NCBI GenBank assembly: GCA_030147645.1
Contig: JASBUY010000436.1
Coordinates: 1 to 5,175, forward strand
Length of the DNA stretch: 5,175 nucleotides
Direction of reading: 5' to 3'
Source: Aquabacter sp.
Lineage (GTDB): Bacteria > Pseudomonadota > Alphaproteobacteria > Rhizobiales > Xanthobacteraceae
Under the pieces are notes generated by a model, which was given only the letters and a program-made list of their open reading frames with translations, was not told the origin of the DNA and made no database searches. The position numbers and the translations under genes were made by a program. Below are positions 1 through 5,175 of the stretch, piece after piece (the stretch's first letter is position 1; every line of letters starts with the position of its first letter).

Positions 1-2530
1 CTTCGGCCTCCGCCAGGAGGTCCTCGGTGGTGTCGGCGGACGCAATGGTTTCGCGCCCGATCTCCAGCAGAACCGGCACCGACAAAGGCGAAACGCGCTC
101 GAGCGGCTGATGCACGATCCCTCCCCGAATGCGCGCCAGCAGGTCGGAGAGCCGGCGCACGTCCAGCAGCCCCGTCGCGGCATCGGCGCGTGCTGCTTTA
201 AGCAGCATATGGTCGGGTTCATGGCGCCGGAGCACGTCATAGACGAGGTCCGTGGAAATGGTGACCTGCCGCTTGGTCTTCTCCTTGCCGGGAAAGCGGC
301 GCTCGATCAGGCCGGCAATGACCGCGCAGGTGCGGAAGGTGCGTTTCATGAGCGCGCTCTCGTCGAGCCACGCCTCCAGATCATCGCCCAGCATGTCGGC
401 GTCGAACAGCGCATCGAGGGAAAGCCGCCCATCCTTGGCGGCGGCGCCCATGTCGCCGGCGGCATAGATGGCGATGGCATAGTCGTTGGCAACGAAGCCG
501 AGGGGCTTCAGCCGCGCCCGGTCGAGGCGGCGGGTCAGCAGCATGCCGAGCGTCTGGTGGGCAAGGCGCCCTTCGAAGGGATAGCAGACCAGATAATAGC
601 GCCCGGCGCGCGCGAAGGTCTCCACCAGCAGGTCCGAGCGGCCCGGAAGGCGCGAGCGCGCCTTCTGCAGTTCGAGCCAGTCGCGCACTTGGCCCGGCAG
701 GCTCGCCCAGCGCTTCGGCTCGGAGAGCAGTGCGCGCACGCCCGCCGCGAGGAAGGTGGAGAGCGGAAATTTTCCTCCGTCATAGGAGGGCACCTTGGGC
801 TCGGTGGCGGCGGTGCGGGACACGTAGATCTCGTCTTCCACCATGGCGTCATAGCGCAGGATCTCGCCGGCAAAGACGAAGGTGTCGCCCGGCACCATGG
901 TCTCGACGAAGTATTCCTCCACCTCGCCCAGCACCTTGCCCCCATAGCGCGGGCGGCCGGCGACCCCGCCGCGGGCCGCGCCGCGCGCGGAGACGAGGCG
1001 CACCTTGATCATGGTGGCTTCGACGATGGTGCCCACATTCATGCGGTAGGATTGGGCGATGGCCGGGTTCGCCACGCGCCAGAGCCCGTCCTTGGTGCGG
1101 CGGATCTTGGCGAACCGCTCATAGGCGCGCAGCGCGTAGCCGCCTGTAGCGACGAAATCCACAACCCGCGCGAAATCCTCAGTGTCGAGATGGCGGTAGG
1201 GCGCGGCGGAGCGTACCTCCTCCAGCAAAGCGTCTTGCGAGAAGGGCGCGGCGCAGGCCATGCCGAGCACATGCTGGGCGAGCACGTCGAGGGCGCCGGT
1301 GCGCTCGGGCGGGGTGTCCTGCGCCCCCACGCGCACCGCCTCCAGGGCGGCGCGGCATTCCAGCACCTCGAAGCGGTTGGCCGGGACCAGCACCGCGTGT
1401 GAGCTTTCATCGAGCCGGTGATTGGCGCGGCCGATGCGCTGCATGAGGCGCGAGGAGCCTTTCGGGGCGCCCACATTGATCACCTGGTCCACATCGCCCC
1501 AGTCGATGCCGAGATCGAGCGAGGAGGTGCAGACCACCGCCTTCAGCCGGCCCGCCGCCATGGCGCTTTCCACGCGCCGGCGCTGCTCCACGTCCAGCGA
1601 GCCGTGATGGAGCGCAATGGGCAGATTGTCGTCATTGATGCGCCAGAGTTCCTGGAACAGGAATTCCGCCTGCCAGCGCGTATTGACGAAGACGAGGCTC
1701 ATGCGCCGCGCCTTCAGAAGCCCATAGACCTCCGGCAAGGCGTGAAGCGCGGTATGGGTCGCCCAAGGCATCTTGGCCCGGCTGTCGAGAATGGACAGGT
1801 CCGGCGCCGCCCCGCCCTGCGCCACGACGAGGGAGGCACGGCGATCCTCGCCCTCGGCCTGTGCCACCAGATAGCGCCGCAGTTCGTCCGGTTCGGCCAC
1901 CGTGGCGGAAAGGCCCACCGTCTGGAGGCCCGGCGCGATCGCGCGCAGGCGCGCCAGGGCCAGTGCGAGGAGATCGCCGCGCTTGGAGGTGACGAGCGCA
2001 TGGAGTTCGTCCAGCACCACCCGGCGCAGGCCGGCGAACAGATGCTCCCCGTCCTTGGAGGCGAGCAGCAGGGAGAGCTGCTCCGGCGTGGTGAGCAGAA
2101 TGTCGGGCGGGTCGCGCCTTTGGCGCTGGCGCCGCGACGCGGGCGTGTCGCCCGTTCGGGTCTCGACGCGGATCTTCAGCCCCATTTCCCCGATGGGCGC
2201 TTCCAGATTGCGCGCGATGTCCACCGCCAGGGCTTTGAGCGGTGAAATATAGAGCGTGTGCAGCGGCGAGACGCGCTCCGGCGGCGCCCGCCCCGCCGCC
2301 TCCGCCTTGCGCTTGGGCTGTGCGCCCGCGCTCAGTTCCACGAGGCTCGGCAGGAAGCCCGCCAGCGTCTTGCCCGCCCCGGTCGGGGCGATGAGCAGGG
2401 CGGAGCGCCCGGCCCGCGCCTCTGCCAGCAAATCCAACTGATGCGCGCGCGGCGCCCATCCGCGCGCGGCGAACCAGTCGAGGAACAGGGGAGGCAGGGC
2501 GCGCGCGCCCTCAAGGTCGGTGTCCGGCAC
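1..2530 (-). CDS. Lhr-core-type DEXH-box ATP-dependent DNA helicase, ligase-associated DNA-repair subfamily (3' end missing)
   Basis: Predicted superfamily 2 helicase that uses ATP to translocate on single-stranded DNA and unwind duplexes in cytoplasmic DNA repair. I translated the whole frame: 843 codons without a stop, running off the left edge. Motifs in order are PRAHQLDLL near residue 30, Walker A APTGAGKT (48-55, K54), motif Ia SPLKALAVD (96-104), TTPEQ (147-151), DELH (174-177), SAT (208-210), LVFVNTR (279-285), LHHGSLD (307-313), TSSLDLGIDWGDVD (335-348) and QRIGRANH (364-371). The rest fits the winged-helix and Lhr C-terminal core, with GDTFVFAGE at 548-556 and RIRGGIVHQPLERVSPL near the end. 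DELH fits the DE[VILF]H box of the subfamily found beside an ATP-dependent DNA ligase, an exonuclease and a metallophosphoesterase; none of those is in this window. GTG at 2530 is chosen because conserved LPPLFLDWFAARGW follows at once and no in-frame ATG lies upstream; its RBS is weak. About 10-20 residues are probably missing. The family is secure, the subfamily likely. Confidence 0.93.
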   Translation of the reverse strand, partial: MPDTDLEGARALPPLFLDWFAARGWAPRAHQLDLLAEARAGRSALLIAPTGAGKTLAGFLPSLVELSAGAQPKRKAEAAGRAPPERVSPLHTLYISPLKALAVDIARNLEAPIGEMGLKIRVETRTGDTPASRRQRQRRDPPDILLTTPEQLSLLLASKDGEHLFAGLRRVVLDELHALVTSKRGDLLALALARLRAIAPGLQTVGLSATVAEPDELRRYLVAQAEGEDRRASLVVAQGGAAPDLSILDSRAKMPWATHTALHALPEVYGLLKARRMSLVFVNTRWQAEFLFQELWRINDDNLPIALHHGSLDVEQRRRVESAMAAGRLKAVVCTSSLDLGIDWGDVDQVINVGAPKGSSRLMQRIGRANHRLDESSHAVLVPANRFEVLECRAALEAVRVGAQDTPPERTGALDVLAQHVLGMACAAPFSQDALLEEVRSAAPYRHLDTEDFARVVDFVATGGYALRAYERFAKIRRTKDGLWRVANPAIAQSYRMNVGTIVEATMIKVRLVSARGAARGGVAGRPRYGGKVLGEVEEYFVETMVPGDTFVFAGEILRYDAMVEDEIYVSRTAATEPKVPSYDGGKFPLSTFLAAGVRALLSEPKRWASLPGQVRDWLELQKARSRLPGRSDLLVETFARAGRYYLVCYPFEGRLAHQTLGMLLTRRLDRARLKPLGFVANDYAIAIYAAGDMGAAAKDGRLSLDALFDADMLGDDLEAWLDESALMKRTFRTCAVIAGLIERRFPGKEKTKRQVTISTDLVYDVLRRHEPDHMLLKAARADAATGLLDVRRLSDLLARIRGGIVHQPLERVSPLSVPVLLEIGRETIASADTTEDLLAEAE

Positions 2531-2545
2531 GCCGCTTAAGGTAAT

Positions 2546-2573
2546 GCGCCCGTGCCCGGAGCGCGATGGGCGC
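2546..2573. repeat. Imperfect inverted repeat in the helicase leader region
   Basis: GCGCCC (2546-2551) is repeated inverted as GGGCGC (2568-2573). On the plus-strand transcript a G-U and a U-A pair extend the stem to 8 bp around a 12-nt loop; on the minus strand the stem is 6 bp. It lies 16 nt upstream of the helicase GTG and could form a leader hairpin, but short GC-only repeats are common by chance at this composition. There is no T-run, so it is not an intrinsic terminator. Confidence 0.25.
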
Positions 2574-2589
2574 GCGGCGACGTTCGGCC

Positions 2590-2605
2590 TTAATCGGGCG
2601 TCAAC
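2590..2605 (+). promoter_or_regulatory. Candidate CtrA-type binding site upstream of ftsW
   Basis: The sequence TTAATCGGGCGTCAAC matches the alphaproteobacterial CtrA consensus TTAA-N7-TTAAC at 8 of 9 specified bases (TCAAC in the second half). It ends 50 bp before the ftsW ATG. CtrA is the cell-cycle response regulator known in Caulobacter to control division and cell wall genes, reportedly including ftsW. The same bases on the minus strand form a TTGACGC -35-like element for the helicase, so the match could reflect that promoter instead. No -10 element was recognised at a fitting distance. This is a candidate only. Confidence 0.35.
2598..2604 (-). promoter_or_regulatory. Candidate -35 element for the helicase gene
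   Basis: Read on the minus strand this is TTGACGC, identical to the -35 consensus TTGACGS described for the alphaproteobacterial housekeeping sigma factor. A start about 70 bp upstream of the helicase GTG would leave a leader of roughly 40-50 nt. The expected -10 (GCTANAWC-like, 10-14 bp downstream) is poor: only GCCGAAC near 2588-2582. The element overlaps the CtrA-like site. Confidence 0.25.
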
Positions 2606-2641
2606 CAAGCTCGGCCATCCTGAGCCCTTGAAACCTTGCCC

Positions 2642-2646
2642 GGGAG
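2642..2646 (+). promoter_or_regulatory. Ribosome binding site of ftsW
   Basis: GGGAG lies 9 nt before the ATG at 2656 and 12 nt before the second ATG at 2659. This supports the first of the two adjacent ATG codons as the start, though the second would change the protein by only one residue. Confidence 0.6.
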
Positions 2647-2655
2647 TTTTGGCCC

Positions 2656-3828
2656 ATGATGTCGCGCGCCGACCGCACCGTGCTGAGCGAATGGTGGTGG
2701 ACGGTCGATCGCCTGCTGCTGGGCAGCCTGTTCGTGCTGATGATGATCGGCATCGTGCTCTGCCTCGCGGCGAGCCCGCCCATCGCGGCGCGGCTCGGCA
2801 TTCCCGACCCGTTCCATTTCGTGCAGCGCCAGGTCCTGTTCCTGATCCCGGCCGCCGCCGTCATGGTCTTCACCTCCTTCCTGTCGCCCCGCACCATCCG
2901 GCGGGTGTGCATGGTGATCTTCCTGCTGTTCTGGGTGCTGCTGTTCGCGACCCTGGTCATGGGACCGGAGGTGAAAGGCGCGCGGCGCTGGTTGATGATC
3001 GCCGGCATCACCCTCCAGCCCTCCGAATTCATCAAGCCCGCCTTCGTGGTACTGGCCTCCTGGCTGTTCGCAGAGAGTGGTCGCCGCCCGGAAATGCCGG
3101 CCCAGCTTCTCGCCATCGGCCTGCTCGGCGCCGTGATCCTGCCGCTGGTGCTGCAGCCCGATTTCGGCCAGACCATGTTGATGTGCCTGGTCTGGGGGGC
3201 GCTGTTCTTCCTCGCGGGCCTGCGCTGGATCTGGATGGTGGGCCTAATCGGCTTCGGCTTCGGCGGGGCGGTGCTCGCCTATAATGTGGTGCCGCACGTG
3301 CGCAAGCGTATCGACCGCTTCCTCGACCCGGCCACCGGCGACACCTATCAGATCGACACCGCGCTCCAGAGCTTCGCCCATGGCGGCTGGTTCGGCCAGG
3401 GACCCGGCGAGGGCACGGTGAAGCGCATCCTCCCCGACGGGCATACCGACTTCATCTTCGCCGTCGCGGCCGAGGAGTTCGGCGTCATCCTGTGCCTGAT
3501 CCTCCTCTCTCTGTTCTCGTTCATCATCATTCGCAGCCTGACGCGGGCGCTGGACGAGCAGGACCCCTTCGCGCGCTGCGCAGCGACCGGGCTCGCCCTG
3601 CTGTTCGGCCTTCAGGCCTCCATCAACATGATGGTGAATGTCCATCTCATGCCCGCCAAGGGCATGACGCTGCCCTTCATTTCCTATGGCGGCTCCTCTC
3701 TCATCTCGCTCGCCTTCGGCATGGGCATGCTGCTCGCCTTCTCCCGCCGCCGTCCGGGCGCGGTCGCGTTGGCGGCGCTCAGCGCACCGCCGCCCGAGCC
3801 GCGCGGCGGTGCGGCGCATCCCGCATGA
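2656..3828 (+). CDS. ftsW: Septal peptidoglycan glycosyltransferase FtsW (SEDS family)
   Basis: Integral membrane enzyme that polymerises lipid II into glycan strands at the division septum, working with a class B penicillin-binding protein (FtsI). The 390-residue protein has about ten hydrophobic segments (near 18-38, 59-76, 83-103, 125-139, 150-166, 171-188, 190-210, 268-292, 306-330, 339-363), as SEDS proteins do. Family motifs seen are KGARRW (107-112), QPSEFIK (121-127), QPDFGQT (167-173), GWFGQGPGEGTVK (244-256), PDGHTDFIFAVAAEEFG (260-276) and PAKGMTLPFISYGGSS (333-348). D265 in HTDF aligns with the Asp known to be essential for SEDS polymerase activity. The tail after residue 365 is short and rich in Ala and Pro. 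The start is backed by an RBS at 2642-2646. The stop overlaps the murG start as ATGA, which points to coupled translation. RodA is the main alternative, but adjacency to murG and murC and the alphaproteobacterial FtsW-style N-terminus (EWWWTVDRLLL) favour FtsW. The upstream neighbour is divergent, so this gene opens its transcription unit. Confidence 0.97.
   Translation: MMSRADRTVLSEWWWTVDRLLLGSLFVLMMIGIVLCLAASPPIAARLGIPDPFHFVQRQVLFLIPAAAVMVFTSFLSPRTIRRVCMVIFLLFWVLLFATLVMGPEVKGARRWLMIAGITLQPSEFIKPAFVVLASWLFAESGRRPEMPAQLLAIGLLGAVILPLVLQPDFGQTMLMCLVWGALFFLAGLRWIWMVGLIGFGFGGAVLAYNVVPHVRKRIDRFLDPATGDTYQIDTALQSFAHGGWFGQGPGEGTVKRILPDGHTDFIFAVAAEEFGVILCLILLSLFSFIIIRSLTRALDEQDPFARCAATGLALLFGLQASINMMVNVHLMPAKGMTLPFISYGGSSLISLAFGMGMLLAFSRRRPGAVALAALSAPPPEPRGGAAHPA
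3825..3828 (+). other. ATGA stop-start overlap of ftsW and murG
   Basis: The murG ATG (3825-3827) and ftsW TGA (3826-3828) share bases. Together with the lack of a recognisable murG RBS, this suggests that ribosomes finishing ftsW re-initiate on murG. Confidence 0.8.
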
Positions 3829-4937
3829 GCAATCCCGTCAAGCCCTTGATCCTGCTGGCGGCCGGCGGCACGGGCGGGCATCTGTTCCCGGCCGAGGCGC
3901 TCGCCGGGGCGTTGGTGAAGCGCGGCTTCCGCGTGGACCTCGCCACCGATGACCGCGCGCGCCGCTATGCGGACGCGTTTCCTGCCGGCGCCATGCATGT
4001 GCTGCCCGCCGAGACGGTGCGCGGGCGCTCGCCCCTCGCTCTGGCAAGGACCGCCTGGGCGCTCGGCAGCGGGCTCCTGTCCGGCCTCGCACTGATGCGC
4101 CGGCTGAAGCCCGCGGCCGTCGTGGGCTTCGGCGGCTATCCCACCCTGCCGCCGCTGATCGCAGCGCGCCTTCTCGGCGTGCCGACCCTGATCCACGAGG
4201 CGAATGGCGTGATGGGCCGCGCGAACCGTCTGCTCGCGAGCCGGGTGAGCGCGATCGCCACCGGCTTTCCCGATTTGGTCTCCGCCGAGCCCGATTTGGC
4301 CCGCAAGGCGGTGTGGACCGGTAATCCCCTGCGCCCCGCCGTGATCGCGGCGGCGGCGACGCCTTATCCCGATCCATCCGGGACGCTGGGACTGCTGGTG
4401 TTCGGCGGCAGCCAGGGCGCGCGGGTGATGTCGGATATCGTGCCCGACGCCATTCTGCGCCTTCCGGCCGACCTGCGCGCCCGTCTGCGCGTCGTCCAGC
4501 AGGCGCGCGAGGAGGATCTCGCGCGGGTGCGCACGAGCTATGACGCGGCCGGCGTTGCGGCCGAGATCGCGCCATTCTTCAAGGATCTGCCGGCCCGCAT
4601 GGCGGCGGCGCATCTGGTGATCTCCCGCTCCGGCGCGTTGACGGTCGCCGAGCTTGCCGCCATCGGCCGCCCCGCCATTCTCGTGCCGCTGCCCAATGCG
4701 CTCGACCAGGACCAGGCCGCCAATGCCCGCTCCCTCCAGAAGATCGGCGGCGCCGAGCTGGTCCCCCAGGATCGCTTCACGCCGGACCATCTCGCCGCCG
4801 TGCTCGCGCGCCTGTGCGCGGATGGCGGGGCATTGACGGATATGGCGCGAGCCGCCAGAAGCGCGGGAACGCTGGACGCCGCCGACCGCCTCGCGGACGC
4901 GGTCGCCCGGCTGGCGCGGGGGGCGCCGGTCAACTGA
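3825..4937 (+). CDS. murG: UDP-GlcNAc:undecaprenyl-PP-MurNAc-pentapeptide GlcNAc transferase MurG
   Basis: Peripheral inner-membrane glycosyltransferase (GT28, GT-B fold) that transfers GlcNAc from UDP-GlcNAc to lipid I, giving lipid II, the substrate of FtsW encoded just upstream. The 370 residues match the usual family length. The N-terminal acceptor-side domain shows GGTGGH (14-19, H19), GFGGYPT (101-107) and HEANGVMGRANR (124-135), then the linker TGNPLRP (165-171). The C-terminal UDP-GlcNAc domain shows GGSQGAR (194-200), SRSGALTVAEL (267-277, with E276 at the nucleotide-sugar site) and DQDQAANA (294-301). The start at 3825 is chosen because the conserved LLAAGGTGGH follows directly and no in-frame start lies close upstream. 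There is no clear Shine-Dalgarno, which fits translational coupling through the ATGA overlap with ftsW. One oddity is Ala126 where most MurG proteins have Gln in HEQN; the other catalytic-region motifs are intact, so the enzyme is presumably active. Confidence 0.97.
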   Translation: MSNPVKPLILLAAGGTGGHLFPAEALAGALVKRGFRVDLATDDRARRYADAFPAGAMHVLPAETVRGRSPLALARTAWALGSGLLSGLALMRRLKPAAVVGFGGYPTLPPLIAARLLGVPTLIHEANGVMGRANRLLASRVSAIATGFPDLVSAEPDLARKAVWTGNPLRPAVIAAAATPYPDPSGTLGLLVFGGSQGARVMSDIVPDAILRLPADLRARLRVVQQAREEDLARVRTSYDAAGVAAEIAPFFKDLPARMAAAHLVISRSGALTVAELAAIGRPAILVPLPNALDQDQAANARSLQKIGGAELVPQDRFTPDHLAAVLARLCADGGALTDMARAARSAGTLDAADRLADAVARLARGAPVN

Positions 4938-5049
4938 GGCGCGCGCAGCCGCACGGCTCGCGGGCGCCCGCCAGACACGTTTCGCGCTTTCGGCCAGAAG
5001 GCGTTCTCCAACCCCAGTCCGGGCCTGCGTCCCGAGGAAAGTCCAGACC
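4938..5049 (+). other. murG-murC intergenic gap with a GC-rich palindrome
   Basis: This 112-bp gap is long compared with the 4-bp ftsW-murG overlap. It contains a perfect 12-bp palindrome GCGGGCGCCCGC (4960-4971), preceded by an overlapping weak stem (4944-4962, AGCC-GCAC-GGCT with a bulged extension). No T-run follows, so neither is a canonical intrinsic terminator. No small ORF or clear promoter was found. The murC RBS lies at the right end. Confidence 0.5.
5034..5040 (+). promoter_or_regulatory. Ribosome binding site of murC
   Basis: GAGGAAA is a good Shine-Dalgarno match placed 9 nt before the ATG at 5050 (12 nt when measured from GAGG). It fixes this ATG as the murC start and suggests murC is translated independently of murG. 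Confidence 0.6.
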
Positions 5050-5175
5050 ATGAAGCTGCCCCAGGCCCTCGGTTCGATCCATTTCGTCGGCATCGGCGGC
5101 ATCGGCATGAGCGGCATCGCCGAGGTGCTGCACAATCTCGGCTATCAGGTCCAAGGCTCGGACGTGGCCGAGAGC
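5050..5175 (+). CDS. murC: UDP-N-acetylmuramate--L-alanine ligase MurC (N-terminal part, cut by the window edge)
   Basis: Cytoplasmic ATP-dependent Mur ligase that adds L-alanine to UDP-MurNAc, the first step of stem-peptide assembly. Only the first 42 codons are in the window; the frame is open to the right edge. They contain IHFVGIGGIGMSGIAEVL (10-27), the glycine-rich Rossmann loop that binds the UDP part of the substrate and is characteristic of MurC and the related Mpl, followed by GYQVQGSD (31-38), the typical end of the second beta strand. The start follows a clear RBS and sits the normal short distance before the loop. Mpl is the alternative on the visible residues alone, but the position after ftsW-murG makes MurC far more likely. 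The central ATP-binding domain and C-terminal domain lie outside the window. Confidence 0.93.
   Translation, partial: MKLPQALGSIHFVGIGGIGMSGIAEVLHNLGYQVQGSDVAES

Larger units (their letters stand above)
2531..2655. promoter_or_regulatory. Divergent control region between the helicase gene and ftsW
   Basis: These 125 bp separate two genes transcribed away from each other, so promoters for both should lie here or just inside the opposite gene. The stretch is less GC-extreme than its flanks around 2583-2640 and holds two TTAA tetramers (2536-2539, 2590-2593). I found no convincing paired -35/-10 on the plus strand for ftsW. No in-frame ORF or RNA gene is evident. Individual candidate sites are listed separately. 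Confidence 0.7.

Noticed and set aside
110..2245. Long plus-strand open frames opposite the helicase (110-1402 and 1418-2245)
   Set aside because: They are antisense shadows in high-GC DNA. Their translations are low-complexity, rich in Gly, Ala, His and Arg, with no recognisable domain, while the minus-strand frame carries every helicase motif in order without a break.
2628..2633. TTGAAA as a -35 element for ftsW
   Set aside because: A -10 at normal spacing would fall on GGCCCA right at the ftsW start, with no TATAAT-like sequence.
2531..2655. LexA/SOS box for the repair helicase
   Set aside because: The alphaproteobacterial pattern GTTC-N7-GTTC (or GAAC-N7-GAAC) does not occur; only one isolated GTTC is present at 2582-2585.
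3492..3824. N-terminal extension of the murG frame into ftsW
   Set aside because: The extra 111 residues overlap conserved FtsW motifs in another frame, and MurG proteins begin just before the GGTGGH loop, which fits the ATG at 3825.
5034..5044. GAGGAAAGTCC, identical to the start of a conserved RNase P RNA segment
   Set aside because: The match stops after 11 bases, the rest of the RNA is absent, and murC coding sequence starts 6 bases later. The GAGGAAA part is explained as the murC RBS.
5080..5120. Repeated GGCATC units at the murC start
   Set aside because: They encode the conserved GIGGIGMSGI loop, so the repetition reflects glycine and isoleucine codons rather than a repeat element.
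3684..5135. Long minus-strand open frame opposite murG, crossing the ends of ftsW and murC
   Set aside because: It lies antisense to three genes with full family motifs and has a composition typical of GC-driven shadow frames.
1..5175. CRISPR array, insertion sequence, tRNA, rRNA or riboswitch
   Set aside because: No spaced direct repeats, transposase motifs, terminal inverted repeats or structured RNA cores were seen; almost all the sequence is accounted for by four protein-coding genes.

Overview
This is a GC-rich window with densely packed genes, most likely from an alphaproteobacterium of the order Hyphomicrobiales (Xanthobacteraceae-like). That placement is an inference from protein style: the FtsW N-terminus carries the 'EWWWTVDRLLL' and 'LAASPP' blocks familiar in that class, and ftsW-murG-murC appear in the usual alphaproteobacterial order. 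I could not search a database.

Layout. The left half (1-2530, minus strand) is one uninterrupted reading frame of 843 codons that runs off the left edge. It encodes a superfamily 2 DEXH-box helicase of the Lhr-core type, best matching the ligase-associated DNA-repair subfamily. It starts at a GTG and lacks only its last residues. A 125-bp divergent intergenic region (2531-2655) follows. It holds a -35-like element for the helicase, a near-consensus CtrA-type site (TTAA-N7-TCAAC), an imperfect inverted repeat and the ftsW ribosome binding site. The right half (plus strand) is a piece of the division and cell wall (dcw) cluster: ftsW (2656-3828), murG (3825-4937, overlapping ftsW by 4 bp as ATGA), a 112-bp gap, and the first 42 codons of murC (from 5050).

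How the genes work together. MurC catalyses an early cytoplasmic step, adding L-Ala to UDP-MurNAc. MurG makes lipid II from lipid I at the inner face of the membrane. FtsW polymerises lipid II into septal glycan strands with its class B PBP partner. The helicase belongs to DNA repair, is transcribed away from this cluster, and shares only the intergenic control region with it.

The main points of interest are the control region and the gene order. A repair helicase sits head-to-head with ftsW where murD would often be found, so ftsW must have its own promoter here, and a CtrA-like site lies 50 bp upstream of it. I see no CRISPR, mobile element, RNA gene or convincingly novel system in the window.
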